The notes beneath the pieces are model-generated. The model had not been told where the DNA came from. It saw only the letters and a program-made list of their open reading frames with translations, and made no database searches. This document shows positions 50,904 to 61,600 of a DNA stretch of 64,000 nt, in pieces. Origin of the DNA: Bacteroidia bacterium Ga0077558 (GTDB lineage Bacteria; Bacteroidota; Bacteroidia; Chitinophagales; Chitinophagaceae); NCBI GenBank assembly GCA_001464625.1, contig LNFJ01000016.1, positions 42,477-106,476 of the forward strand, read 5' to 3'. Positions within the stretch are counted from its first letter, which is position 1, and each line of letters starts with the position of its first letter. Position numbers and translations under genes: made by a program.

Positions 50904-53900
50904 TTAATTGCTTATTCCAAATTCTGTCTTCACTTCATACACATCTGCAAATACCAATCTTTCTTTTAATGGCATACTACCGAAGTTGGCGCCGCCGGGA
51001 TTGGGATTTGGTTTTAAAGGATCATAAGTGATGAGTTCATACTCCAATACTTTTATGCGGAATGCTTTACTTGAATAGGCGGCTGGTAACTGGAACTGGT
51101 GACTATGCAAAAAGGCATTATTAACAATGTCTGTTGGCTTCAACACATATTGGTAACTATCAACCGGTTTTTTCTCCAAACTGATCACTGTTTCTTCTGA
51201 TGCTGGAAAATCCATATCCTCAATAATAAAATCAACTCTTGAACGGTACTCTGGAACCTGCGCCATTCTTGCAATAGTGCCGGAGATAGCTACGGTTACA
51301 TTTCTCCTGGATGCACCAAACTCAACCGAGCTGGCCCTAGGTGCAGGTATCTGAATATAATCGGGCTGCACAATGGGAGAAAGGCAACAGTCGGTATCAT
51401 TTTTTCTAACTGAATGTCGTTGATAGGCTGCTAAAGCTAATCGTACAAATGGAAAATATGCAGCACCTGAGTTGAACATGATGTCGGCATAATACAACTG
51501 GCGGTCCTCATCATACTTTACATCGAATGCAGCTACGGCAACTTTTGCAGTTGGATGTTCTGTTACCGCAACCATGTCTATGTTACCGGGTTTCAGGTTT
51601 ACAAAATCAGTATGCCTTGGTGTGATGCCATTGGGTAAAGCGGCAGATAGTCTTGCAGGGTCAGTGCCCCAGGTGGTATAAGTAGCACCAACAGAGCCGC
51701 CGATATTATCACTTACTTTCGGGAACATGAGAACGACCGCTAATTGTTCGCCTTCGCCGCTGCTATACCAGGGACGTTTTAAATAAACTCTTAAACCCGA
51801 TATTCTTCCGGTTACTGTTTTCTTTCCTGTAGTGGTTCTGGCCCATTCAAATGTTGGGATCACATATTCTACCTGTGGTGTGGCAGGCCTTGCACTGCTA
51901 AGAATATTTACTTTTTTTAAAATTTCTCCTTCTCTTGTTAATTTAAAAGCATTTCCTTTTTCTTTTATCAGCATAAAGAAATATTCCCTGTATCTGGTAG
52001 TGGCAATGCTATGATAATTGATGAAACGATGCTTGGTATCATTGAACGTATGTTTCAATGCCTTGAATGGGTTGTTCTTGATACCATTGAGATCGCCAAA
52101 CACATAATCGAACACCAGGTATAAGGTAGTGAAATGAAAAACCTTTGCTTTTACATCTACAATTTGCAAAGCCGGCTCTTCTACATCATCAATCCAATCC
52201 TGCCAGTCAGCATCCAGATCAAATTGCCCGGTAGATGGTCCATGTACCAACAACTGTGTATTGAGCCAGGAGAAATTATCTCCGTAATCTCTGTCGGGAA
52301 CCATGTTGACGATGGCCGGATATTTTTTTCCTGATGCATCAACGCTGATTGGTTGCTGCACAGCATGTACAAAACTAATTTGCCGCCAGGGAGAGAACAT
52401 CCAGTGTTGTCCACCGGCAATTCGTTTGCCAACCGGAGTGTTTAAATTATTAAGTCCCATCATTTCCAATATTCCTGATTGACGTAATAACTCACCGGGC
52501 CGCCAGAAAGATGCATAGTTCATTTTAAATATTACCCCTTTCTGCAACGTAACTTTTAAGGTGCGGGAAGAAGCCTCCCAATTAATGGAGGGAGCACCTT
52601 CTCTTAATAAAATGCGGAAGGTTTTTGGATTAAACCATTCATCGGTGCTCGCCAATTTATTTGCCAGTGCATCGGTGGTTACTTCTTCATCAAAAAAGAA
52701 ACTGATTCTTCGGGTAACTGTTTCGGGGTTGGGCAATTTTGGGTTAGGATCGTTGGTAGAAATAAAAAATGTAACACCGGCTGCCATTGGGTCGGTAAGG
52801 TATTCCACCGGCAACAGTTGCTGCTCCGGGTTAAATATCTGCAGGTTGGGACTGTTATCTTCTTCTTTGAACAACGGATCTTTTTCTGCAATAATTTTTT
52901 GATAGTAGGAAGCCGCCTGTGCTGCGTTGGCTTCACCAAATCCTTTATCGAGCATGCCATGTGTGGTGGCTCTTTCTACTGTGCAGCGGGGTGGTTTTAC
53001 ATGGCGAACGGAGTCGGCTATGTATTTATTTCCGGCAATTGTTTTTTCGTATTCTTCCACCGTTATGCCTTCATTACTTCTTACCACCATCATTTCGCTT
53101 GATTCACCATCTTTCATTTTATTACCTAATAAAAGAAATGGTGTATCAGCAGGTTCGTACCGCATATAGCGGATATTGGGTACAATAGCTTGCCCCGCAT
53201 TTTCCGGTGTGAATGTATGGTCCACACTATTACCAGCTACATCAACCGTTCTTATTTTAATGGAATATCTTTTTCCAAAGCGAAGCATTGGTAATGTTCC
53301 TTTTTCTACAGCCGGTGTTACACTCAATTTAAAATCTTGTGAAATGGGTGCCCTGTATTTATTTTCTTCTTTAATTTTTGATGCAGGATTGCTCTTATCA
53401 TAAATATCTTCTTCATTATCGAGCATCGGATCATTTAATGCACTGCCGGGAGGCGGCACACTCAGGCTCCATCCATCCCAACGGGCAATGGCTTCGCCGA
53501 TCTTTAATTGTTTACCGGAATCAGTGTCTTCTTCTGCGGCGCCAATTTGAATATAACCCTCATCGGCGGGCATATCAGGTATATCAATATAGTTGTTGCC
53601 GGAATTGATGAACGAATATTTATTATTTCTTTTGTGCAGGCTGAACCATTTTCCGCCACTGCTTTCCGGTAGCACATCCATCCGGTAACCAAGGTTCAGA
53701 TCATCGGCATATAAAATTTCTCCGGGAAGAATGTAGGTAGCATTGGTGCCAGTTAATCCGTCCGGCGTCATGCCACTGGCAACTAATGCCGGCTTGAGTG
53801 CATTCATTCGTACAAATTTCTGTTGAACACCTGCCGCCATTCCATTTTTTGCTACGGCAATGCCTGATGTTCTGTTTACCGGCAATCCTTCTTTTGTTGG

Positions 53901-54998
53901 TGCTTCATTATTAAAGAGCGGTACTAAATTTTCGCTGGGAATAAAATTATCCACGGCATAAAAAATATGCTTTGCTTTTTTTAGTTGCAGGTTGTCGATC
54001 ATCTGGCAGAGTTTTAATCCTGCTCCATCTGTATCTACCTGGAAAACGGTAAAGGCATCGGTATTTAATTTCAGGTGGCCTTTGTCTATCAAACTATCAT
54101 TTTTTGCACCCAGGTAAAATCCGTTGTTTGTTATTACATAAGCAGAAGGCGGGCAAGAGATGGTAGTAGCTGTAGTAAAGTTGATGCCGGAAAATGCGAT
54201 ACGAATAGTCGGCTCTATCTTAGCCATGATAGCAGGCAATGTAAACTCCAGGTCAAATATCAACCCCAGCTTTCTTAATAATTGCGGATAAGCGGCGATG
54301 ACAGAAAGAATATCATGAAATTCAAAATCCGGTTTTTGTACGGGCACATGATTTTTTACTTCTTTTTTACTGTAGAGTCCATGAAAGTTTTTTAGTTGCG
54401 CAAAATCAAACGCTGGACTAGCGGTGGCATTAAAAGGGATCGCTTTGTTTTTTCTTAATAATTCATTTATTCTTCTGTCGGTTGGGATTTTGGTAACGAT
54501 CTTATCCAGTGTAAATTTTTCCCGGCCTCTTTTTGGAAAAGGGATGAGTGTATAATCTGATATTGATTTGAAACTTGCACTATCTGTATAATAATTACTA
54601 TCCGGAAGATCATCTGCAAACTGATTGCCCATCGTTGTGATGGCATCTTTTACAAAACCGATGATATGTTTTACGGGATAAGAAAGAATTGGTCTGTCGC
54701 TCAGATCTTCCTGTACAAATGATCTTACTTTTACTGTAGGTGCAAACAGATTTTTCCATAGCTGCACATCCACTTCTTTACTCACCACTTTGGCCTGCAC
54801 AGCAGCACCATTTATATATACAGTGAATTTTCCGGTCTTTACTTTTTCGGCCCAATTCAACATATCGGGTACATTCTGCAAGGTTGTATTTACATCTTCT
54901 ACCTGCAGGCTTACTGCTACAGATGCATTAACCGTGTTAGTACCCTGTTTCTTAACAATACCGTTAGGGAGTGCAGTTAATATTATTTTTTGTTTCAT
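50904..54998 (-). CDS. Very large uncharacterised protein (1364 aa), second gene of a two-gene operon
   Basis: No signal peptide, lipobox, membrane helix or T9SS sorting domain is visible, so it is probably cytosolic or exported with a partner. The sequence is beta-rich. Distinctive phrases are FGKRYSIKIRTVDVAGNS (about 595), MRYEPADTPFLLL (about 638), the C-terminal LKRPWYSSGEGEQLAVVLMF (about 1120), a GAAYFPFVRLALAAYQRHSV stretch (about 1220) and LSPIVQPDYIQIPAPRASSV. I recall similar phrases in very long uncharacterised proteins of other phyla, but this was not searched. It starts 29 bases after the 1102-residue gene, so both are surely co-transcribed. No function is proposed. Confidence 0.85.
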   Translation of the reverse strand: MKQKIILTALPNGIVKKQGTNTVNASVAVSLQVEDVNTTLQNVPDMLNWAEKVKTGKFTVYINGAAVQAKVVSKEVDVQLWKNLFAPTVKVRSFVQEDLSDRPILSYPVKHIIGFVKDAITTMGNQFADDLPDSNYYTDSASFKSISDYTLIPFPKRGREKFTLDKIVTKIPTDRRINELLRKNKAIPFNATASPAFDFAQLKNFHGLYSKKEVKNHVPVQKPDFEFHDILSVIAAYPQLLRKLGLIFDLEFTLPAIMAKIEPTIRIAFSGINFTTATTISCPPSAYVITNNGFYLGAKNDSLIDKGHLKLNTDAFTVFQVDTDGAGLKLCQMIDNLQLKKAKHIFYAVDNFIPSENLVPLFNNEAPTKEGLPVNRTSGIAVAKNGMAAGVQQKFVRMNALKPALVASGMTPDGLTGTNATYILPGEILYADDLNLGYRMDVLPESSGGKWFSLHKRNNKYSFINSGNNYIDIPDMPADEGYIQIGAAEEDTDSGKQLKIGEAIARWDGWSLSVPPPGSALNDPMLDNEEDIYDKSNPASKIKEENKYRAPISQDFKLSVTPAVEKGTLPMLRFGKRYSIKIRTVDVAGNSVDHTFTPENAGQAIVPNIRYMRYEPADTPFLLLGNKMKDGESSEMMVVRSNEGITVEEYEKTIAGNKYIADSVRHVKPPRCTVERATTHGMLDKGFGEANAAQAASYYQKIIAEKDPLFKEEDNSPNLQIFNPEQQLLPVEYLTDPMAAGVTFFISTNDPNPKLPNPETVTRRISFFFDEEVTTDALANKLASTDEWFNPKTFRILLREGAPSINWEASSRTLKVTLQKGVIFKMNYASFWRPGELLRQSGILEMMGLNNLNTPVGKRIAGGQHWMFSPWRQISFVHAVQQPISVDASGKKYPAIVNMVPDRDYGDNFSWLNTQLLVHGPSTGQFDLDADWQDWIDDVEEPALQIVDVKAKVFHFTTLYLVFDYVFGDLNGIKNNPFKALKHTFNDTKHRFINYHSIATTRYREYFFMLIKEKGNAFKLTREGEILKKVNILSSARPATPQVEYVIPTFEWARTTTGKKTVTGRISGLRVYLKRPWYSSGEGEQLAVVLMFPKVSDNIGGSVGATYTTWGTDPARLSAALPNGITPRHTDFVNLKPGNIDMVAVTEHPTAKVAVAAFDVKYDEDRQLYYADIMFNSGAAYFPFVRLALAAYQRHSVRKNDTDCCLSPIVQPDYIQIPAPRASSVEFGASRRNVTVAISGTIARMAQVPEYRSRVDFIIEDMDFPASEETVISLEKKPVDSYQYVLKPTDIVNNAFLHSHQFQLPAAYSSKAFRIKVLEYELITYDPLKPNPNPGGANFGSMPLKERLVFADVYEVKTEFGISN

Positions 54999-55027
54999 TG
55001 TTTTGGTCTTTTAAAATCAACAGAAAG

Positions 55028-58000
55028 TTAAGCGGCATATGCTGCGCAATATTCCAACCATTCATTTTCTTTAATGGCCATCTGGAAGTTGGGATCTTTT
55101 CCGCTTCCTTTAAATGTTCGTTGTGTATGAAGGGTTACAGAAGCACTAAAGAACAAAATTTCAATTTTCATTTTCAATGTTGCTTCACCAAAGGCTTTCT
55201 CTTTATCGATGAGATAAGTTAGAGCCATGTATAATTCAATACTTGCGGTAATCAATCCAAGAATACAAACCGAACCATTGATGCGGACATAACCGGTAAG
55301 GGTAGTAGAATTTTGTCCATCCACTAATTCCATTTTGAAATAAATGCCGGCCATGATACTTACACCGCCGCTGGCTACACCAAGGTTGATGGATACTGCT
55401 GCTCCAAATTCAAGTGAAGCTTCAATCATTCGTATGCCATGCAGGTCTATTTCCATTCCGAAGAAACCACCTCCACCCAGGAAGGAAACGGTGAGGCAGA
55501 ATGGTTGTTGCCGGGTACAGAAATTAAATCCGAAGGTGAGTGGTGCACCTGTGAAAGGAAGATTGACTTCTGCTCCCAATGTCATATTGCTTAATGAGAA
55601 AACACCCATCTGCACATTGGGTATAGCCAGGGTGTAACCACATTTAATACCCGTTAACGAAACATCGAGATAGGGTGGGTCAGAAAATCCATCAGAAGGA
55701 ATGAGTGAATTTATATTATTGATAAAAGCTAATGCACCGCCGAACACTACACAAGGGTTCGCCATTTCCACACTTACATCTGCTTTTTTACCTGCTTCTG
55801 TTACAAAACTTATTTTATTAAAATCAATATTGATCAGGCCTTTTAGTATGGCAATTTTAAACGCCGTTAAAGTAGCATCCGTTCCAAATGATGGTACACC
55901 GGTTGGGTTTTTCTTTTTCACCCTTGCCTGTGTAACGATGGAGAAGGATGAACCACCTTTTTTTACAAATTGAACAAAGCCGAGGTCAATATTTTTTAAC
56001 TGGGGTTTGATGACATAGGATGTGATGTATTCATCGGCTGTTTCTTCGGTAGTAAGGTTGGGAATTTTTGGTGCCCGGTCAATTAATGGTTTTGCAAGAT
56101 CATATGAACTGGCGTCGCCACTCACAAAGTTTAATATCTCACTCAGTTTAAATACACCGAATAGTTTTGGATCGGGGAGATTGCTGACATCAAAGAAATC
56201 ATCAGCACTGGCGGCTGCATTTTTAAATTTGCTTATGTCGCCACCAATAGCACCGGCGAGTTTTGATAAACCACTGAGGTTGAAATTGGGTGTGGCCATA
56301 CCACCGGTCTTATCACTTTGGCCGGCAAAATTTACCGCTTGTGCAAAATTGAATTTTGCAAATACATGTCCTTTGTTGTTATCGTCTTCTAATGAAACAG
56401 AAACGGGCTGCGCAACACCGGTTAACCGTTGATAAGAAGGTTCAATAATACTCGCCTGCTTCAGTACTGGAAGAAATCCCTGTGGTTCGTTTGCATTGGT
56501 ATACGTTCTTGCACCAAAAGTAATCTGCTGTGCCACATAAGTAGTATCGTTCCCATTTTTTACCTGCGGAGCCAGTGTAAATTTTTGTCCTTTGAGGTCG
56601 CTGTTGTTGGATACTTTAAATCCGGTGTTATAGGCTTCAACTAACTTAGTTCTATTAGATGCACTGCCCAATACATTGGTGCTGATAAAAGCAAGCGGCA
56701 TGGTGAAGTCAACAAAATTTCCATCAAGGTCTTCTGCTTTTACTTTAAATGGCACATCCTGGTTATTGCTGCGAATAACAAACTGGTCGGTAGCCACCAT
56801 GTCTGCTGCGTCCACTAATTTCTTTTTATTGAAATCCAACAGGGGAGATGAAGTGGTTATCATTTCCACTTTGCTGAAACTGAAATTCATGAACTCGCCT
56901 TTGCCGTCACGATAGTTATACTCTTTTACAATTTCAGTGATCACTACGATCATACGTTGAAAGTTAGCGGCTGTTCCGGTTCCTGGGTGAGGCTTTCTTT
57001 CGGTAATTTTTATGAGCACAGCTTCATGTCCGAACGGCATTATGTTTCCGGCTTCTACTATTTCCACATAATGCTCCCGTCCAAGGGTTTCAATGTGCCG
57101 CCACTTTAAAAGATTCAGTGCATTATTATCATTTCCGAATAGAATGTTGGCAGACTCTAATTTTTTTCGTTCCACTACCAATTCACTATCGAGCCATGCA
57201 CCTAATGTTGTCAGGAATAATTTATAGGCTTTAATAGGTTGTGGTACAAAACCGGGAATCTGGAAATTAGATGATTCATGAACAATGCGGTGCCGGTCTT
57301 TATTGCTCATAGAAGTAAGACCGAGATATGGATCAACTTTGGGGAGGACAGGGTCTTTGTAACCTTTTTTCGCATCATCCGCCCACATGGCCCGAAGAAT
57401 TCTTTGTTCAATCGTTAATGAACTTTCATCAACGCCGCCGTTTTTTGTTTTTGTTCCCATGCGGGTATGCCAGAGTTCAAAGAGTTTGTTAGTTTCTTTT
57501 AAAATTCCTTTATCCGCATTCAGTTTTCTAATATGGTTCCATCCTGCAATACTGGTGGGAGAGAGATAAAGCCGCATGGGTACTTCCAGCGAAGTTTCTA
57601 ATTCAGTTAATGGGCCTATCGGGTCCTGGGCAAGTGCTGTTAAATTTTCCCGAACATTAACGATAGCATCTGCCCGGCTGTTTCGTTCCTCTTGTACTAT
57701 TTCCCTGTTGAGAATTTGTTTTTCATCTTTGGTAATACCTCTTCCGGTAATTACATTTTTTATTTTTGAAGCGGTGTTTATTCTTTTTTGAAGCTTATCA
57801 ATTTTAGGATTTATCGGAGGTTGAATTACTGTTTTACCCGCAGGTTGTTTAGCTCTATCGTTTACAACGAGATTATATTTTTCCCAGGCCAGCATTTCTT
57901 TTACATCAAGTGGAATTGAAGTAATGTTTGCCGGTATTGAAAAAACCAGCCGGCTTTCTCCACCTATCAACATTCTGCCGGGAACTGTGGGAGATTCAAT

Positions 58001-58336
58001 AGAATTTTCTTCTTCTTTCCATGCCTGCTCACTCATGGATTGTGGTTGAAACACCACTACAACGTAGGCAGGATTTCCTTTTTTCTGTAAGGTGTTTCCT
58101 GTAAGTGTAAAATTATAATACCTGAGTTCTAGCGAAAGAAGATCAAATTGTCGTAACAGATTAATAGTAATATAACGGGGAGCTGGCGCCAGGTTTGTGA
58201 TCTCATTGGTAGGTTTGGTAACCCTTATTTGTGTAGCACCGGGTTTACTTAAAAAGATAGCACTGCCGAGTCCTAAAAATTTCAGTAGCCGTCTTCTTTT
58301 TTCATTAAAAGAACGGCCTTCTTTTTTTGTTGACAT
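55028..58336 (-). CDS. Very large uncharacterised protein (1102 aa) with Tat-like signal, first gene of a two-gene operon
   Basis: The N terminus KRRRLLKFLGLGSAIFLSKP looks like a twin-arginine signal. A beta-rich region follows (about 50-160; AYVVVVFQPQSMSEQAW, SRLVFSIPANITSIPLDVKE), then a helical linker, then KDRHRIVHESSNFQIPGFVP and LNLLKWRHIETLGREHYVEI with PFGHEAVLIKITERKPHPGT (about 365-460). The C-terminal third is very Gly/Ala/Phe-rich and hydrophobic (LEFGAAVSINLGVASGGVSI, INGSVCILGLITASIELYMA), as in a beta-barrel-like or amphipathic sheet structure. A paralogous or partner role with the 1364-residue protein is likely. Function unknown. Confidence 0.85.
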   Translation of the reverse strand: MSTKKEGRSFNEKRRRLLKFLGLGSAIFLSKPGATQIRVTKPTNEITNLAPAPRYITINLLRQFDLLSLELRYYNFTLTGNTLQKKGNPAYVVVVFQPQSMSEQAWKEEENSIESPTVPGRMLIGGESRLVFSIPANITSIPLDVKEMLAWEKYNLVVNDRAKQPAGKTVIQPPINPKIDKLQKRINTASKIKNVITGRGITKDEKQILNREIVQEERNSRADAIVNVRENLTALAQDPIGPLTELETSLEVPMRLYLSPTSIAGWNHIRKLNADKGILKETNKLFELWHTRMGTKTKNGGVDESSLTIEQRILRAMWADDAKKGYKDPVLPKVDPYLGLTSMSNKDRHRIVHESSNFQIPGFVPQPIKAYKLFLTTLGAWLDSELVVERKKLESANILFGNDNNALNLLKWRHIETLGREHYVEIVEAGNIMPFGHEAVLIKITERKPHPGTGTAANFQRMIVVITEIVKEYNYRDGKGEFMNFSFSKVEMITTSSPLLDFNKKKLVDAADMVATDQFVIRSNNQDVPFKVKAEDLDGNFVDFTMPLAFISTNVLGSASNRTKLVEAYNTGFKVSNNSDLKGQKFTLAPQVKNGNDTTYVAQQITFGARTYTNANEPQGFLPVLKQASIIEPSYQRLTGVAQPVSVSLEDDNNKGHVFAKFNFAQAVNFAGQSDKTGGMATPNFNLSGLSKLAGAIGGDISKFKNAAASADDFFDVSNLPDPKLFGVFKLSEILNFVSGDASSYDLAKPLIDRAPKIPNLTTEETADEYITSYVIKPQLKNIDLGFVQFVKKGGSSFSIVTQARVKKKNPTGVPSFGTDATLTAFKIAILKGLINIDFNKISFVTEAGKKADVSVEMANPCVVFGGALAFINNINSLIPSDGFSDPPYLDVSLTGIKCGYTLAIPNVQMGVFSLSNMTLGAEVNLPFTGAPLTFGFNFCTRQQPFCLTVSFLGGGGFFGMEIDLHGIRMIEASLEFGAAVSINLGVASGGVSIMAGIYFKMELVDGQNSTTLTGYVRINGSVCILGLITASIELYMALTYLIDKEKAFGEATLKMKIEILFFSASVTLHTQRTFKGSGKDPNFQMAIKENEWLEYCAAYAA

Positions 58337-58655
58337 AGCAAAAGGTTAAGTTGGTAATGGTTTCGTATTCAATTTAAAATTTATATCGTCTATAAACTGC
58401 CATGGTATAAGTTTGTTGATAATTTGTAAGTATGTCCGATAATATAAATGGTTGTTTTTTAAGCCAAAACGAATTAGCACCTACTATAGAAAAGCTCATT
58501 GTATTTAGCTAATCAACACTGATTGAATACAATAGCCGTTGTTTTACCGGAGATAATGGTAAAATATTTTTATTTGCCTAGTAAATGCCTGTATTGTAAG
58601 TGTTAGAACGAATGCCCCTTAATAAGGGCATATACTTTTGTTGATAGAGAATATT
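58337..58655. other. Intergenic region with two hairpins
   Basis: Gene-free. TTTTACC/GGTAAAA (about 58534..58556) and ATGCCC/GGGCAT (58612..58631) are inverted repeats; the second is 24 bases past the stop codon of the adhesin gene and may be its terminator, though a T tract is missing. Confidence 0.45.
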
Positions 58656-61600
58656 TTATTTGATAAGGATAAATGTTCCTTTCCTGAATACAACAGGGTC
58701 GCAATCGGTTTTTGCTTTTATTATATAGATGAATACACCAGTATCCTGTAATACGCCTTTGTACATACCGTTCCAACAATCACCAACTCTGGTGGAATAG
58801 AAAACCCGTTCGCCCCAGCGGTTAAAGATGCTGAATTCAATTTCTGAAATAGTGCCCCAGTATTTTATGCCATAACAATCGTTCAGCCCATCGTTGTTTG
58901 GTGTAAAGCCCGTTGGCATCTGGTAGTTCACCAGGTTGTCTTTTGTAACGTTGACGGTAACAGAATCATTGTTGAAGCACCCATTGCTGTTTGTACCAGT
59001 AACAATATATTTTGTGGTTACCGTTGGACTTGCAATTGGTGTTGCACCTGTAGTTGTATTTAACGAAGCTCCTGGCGACCAGGTATAAGTAGCAGCACCT
59101 GTGGCGGCTAAATTACTTTGTGAGAGCACACAGTTAATATCGTTTGATTTGGAAGTTCGTATTGTTGGTAACGGCAATGCTGTAATTACGGTAGATAGAT
59201 TGGCGGTATAGTTACAAAGAGTATCCCTAATAAATACAGAATAAGTGGTAGTAGCAATGGGTGTGGCAATTGGATTAGGAATAGATGTATTACTGAGTGT
59301 TGGATTTGATTGCCATAAATAAATATCACCACCACCAGCTGACAGTTGTATAGGAGCATTGATACAAACCTGGTTTGGTGGATTGATGCTAAATGAATTG
59401 GCGGATCGTACATCAATTTTTATAGAATCGGTATTGGTACAAGTATTAGCACCGGTAACTGTTACAATATAAGTAGTAGTACTTGCTGGTGTGGCAAGCG
59501 GAGTGGGAGATGATGGGTTATCTAAACTTGCAGCAGGCAACCAACTATATGCAACACCACCGGCTGCTAACAACCGGATTGAGTTGGTGGCACAAATAGT
59601 ATCATTAGCTGATTTTGTTATGATAGGTTTTGGATTTACCGTAATATCAACAGTGTCTTTTGCTTCGCATCCTGCTAATGTAGTTCCTGTAACAATATAA
59701 CGGGTCGTAACTGTAGGTGTAGCAATTGGGTTTGCAATAGCAGGATTGCTTAAACTACTACCCGAAGTCCAACTATATGTCGAAGCACCAGTCGCATTTA
59801 ATTGAATGGAGGAGCCTTCGCAAATAGCCGTGCTGTTAGTTGCAGCAACAAGTGGTGTATCTACTATTATTTTTACTGAATCTCTTTTAATAAGTACCGG
59901 TGCAAATGAAATATCATCGAGTGCAAAATCATTTCCAATGACCTGTGTGTTTTTATTGACGATAGAAATGTTTGCAGTGGTATTATTGCCGGAGTTCCAG
60001 GTTGTATAAAATTGTGTCCAGGTACAGGTAGGTAAACTGGCAGTGATAAGAGAGCCTACATCATTATCATTAATGGAAAATTGCAATTGTGCAGGATTGG
60101 GGGGCCATAGTGCCTGTATCCAGGTAGAAAAAGCATAATTGGTATTTGGTGTAACGGTTACTGTTTGACTCCACACTTTTACATCAGGCGTTGGTGCTCC
60201 GTTTATGAGCATCATATTTCCATTGCCGCCGGTATGATCGCCACAATTACTTAAGGAGGCATTCCATGCTTGTGGACTTGGACCGACGAAGTATTGACCT
60301 TCTGTTACATTGGGTGTAGCATAATTATATGCAGAAGTAAAACCAGTATTACCAGCATTGAAATTTCCGTTGGTAATAATATTTGTTCCGGGTATTTCGG
60401 CTGTATAGTAATAGGTAATGTTTTCTGGGGTAGAAGTAATTGGGTTGGCTGAATTCGGATTGTCTAAATAGGTTGTTGGTGTCCAGCAAAAACCAAGTGA
60501 TGTACTGGTACGAAGTTGTTTGGTGGTACCGAAGCAGATGGTGGTGTCTGGGGTTAGGATAATATTATCCGGAATAAATCCAAGAGTGATTGTTTTAGTT
60601 ACTGTATCAGCACAAGTGCCATTGTTTACGCTATACTTCACCATATAATTGCCAGTAGCAGCATAAAGATGCACCGGTGATGTAGTGCCCGTTACAGTTG
60701 TGGCATCGCCAAAAGACCAGTAAGGATTTTGGTTTGAAGTACCAACACCTGTGAATTGTACTGATAACGGGTTGCAAACATCAGTTTTATAAGTGAAGTC
60801 GAAATCTAAAGCACTGGCAGCAGTTATATCACTCGATATACTGTCTTTACAGCCATTAATATCTGTAACTACCAATTTTACCGTAAATGTTCCGGTGGTA
60901 GAATAAGTATGAGATGTGTTTTGTGTATTGGCAGTATTCCCATCTCCAAAATACCATTGCCAGTTGGCGATAGGATTGGTGTTGGTGTAACCCAACCCCT
61001 GGAAATTAAATTGACTGCAATTAGTGATAGTATTGGTAAATCTTACGGAATCAATATTTACTTTGAAGAGAGTGTTCGCAACTGGAATTGCAAGGTTGAA
61101 TAAAGTAGTTCCATTTTGTCCTGCTGTTGCTCCCCATGCATTTCCTGCATCTTGTGTAAGCACTCCATTTGCACCGCCGGTATTTATGTTGGATACATTT
61201 GCTGGCAATGAACCGGTAGTTAAAAAAAGAAGTCCGCCGCTACCACCACCACCTGCACCGATTCTTCCACCTAACGCAACTGAGCCAACCATATTTGCAC
61301 CATTACCTCCTTTATTTTCTACAGTTGTATTATCAATTATCTGATTAACATTTAACAAGACGGAACCAGCGGCACCGCCACCACCCATGCCATCATGACA
61401 ATCAGTTGCCGGGGGTGTAACACATGCTGATCCATTGTTTCCATTTGTAAGAATTCTATTTCCGTTCGTAGTAAGTGTATTGGAAATAATAATGACGATA
61501 CCGCCTCCATTACCACCATTAGGAACAGGGTTACCTGTATTGTCCGCCTGGCCGGCACCGCCACCACTGCCAGCAAAAATTTTATTAGCTGCGGTTGTAT

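Noticed and set aside
55344..56432. Several long plus-strand frames opposite the 1102-residue gene
   Set aside because: Shadow frames of a long coding region; composition is low-complexity and no start context is seen.
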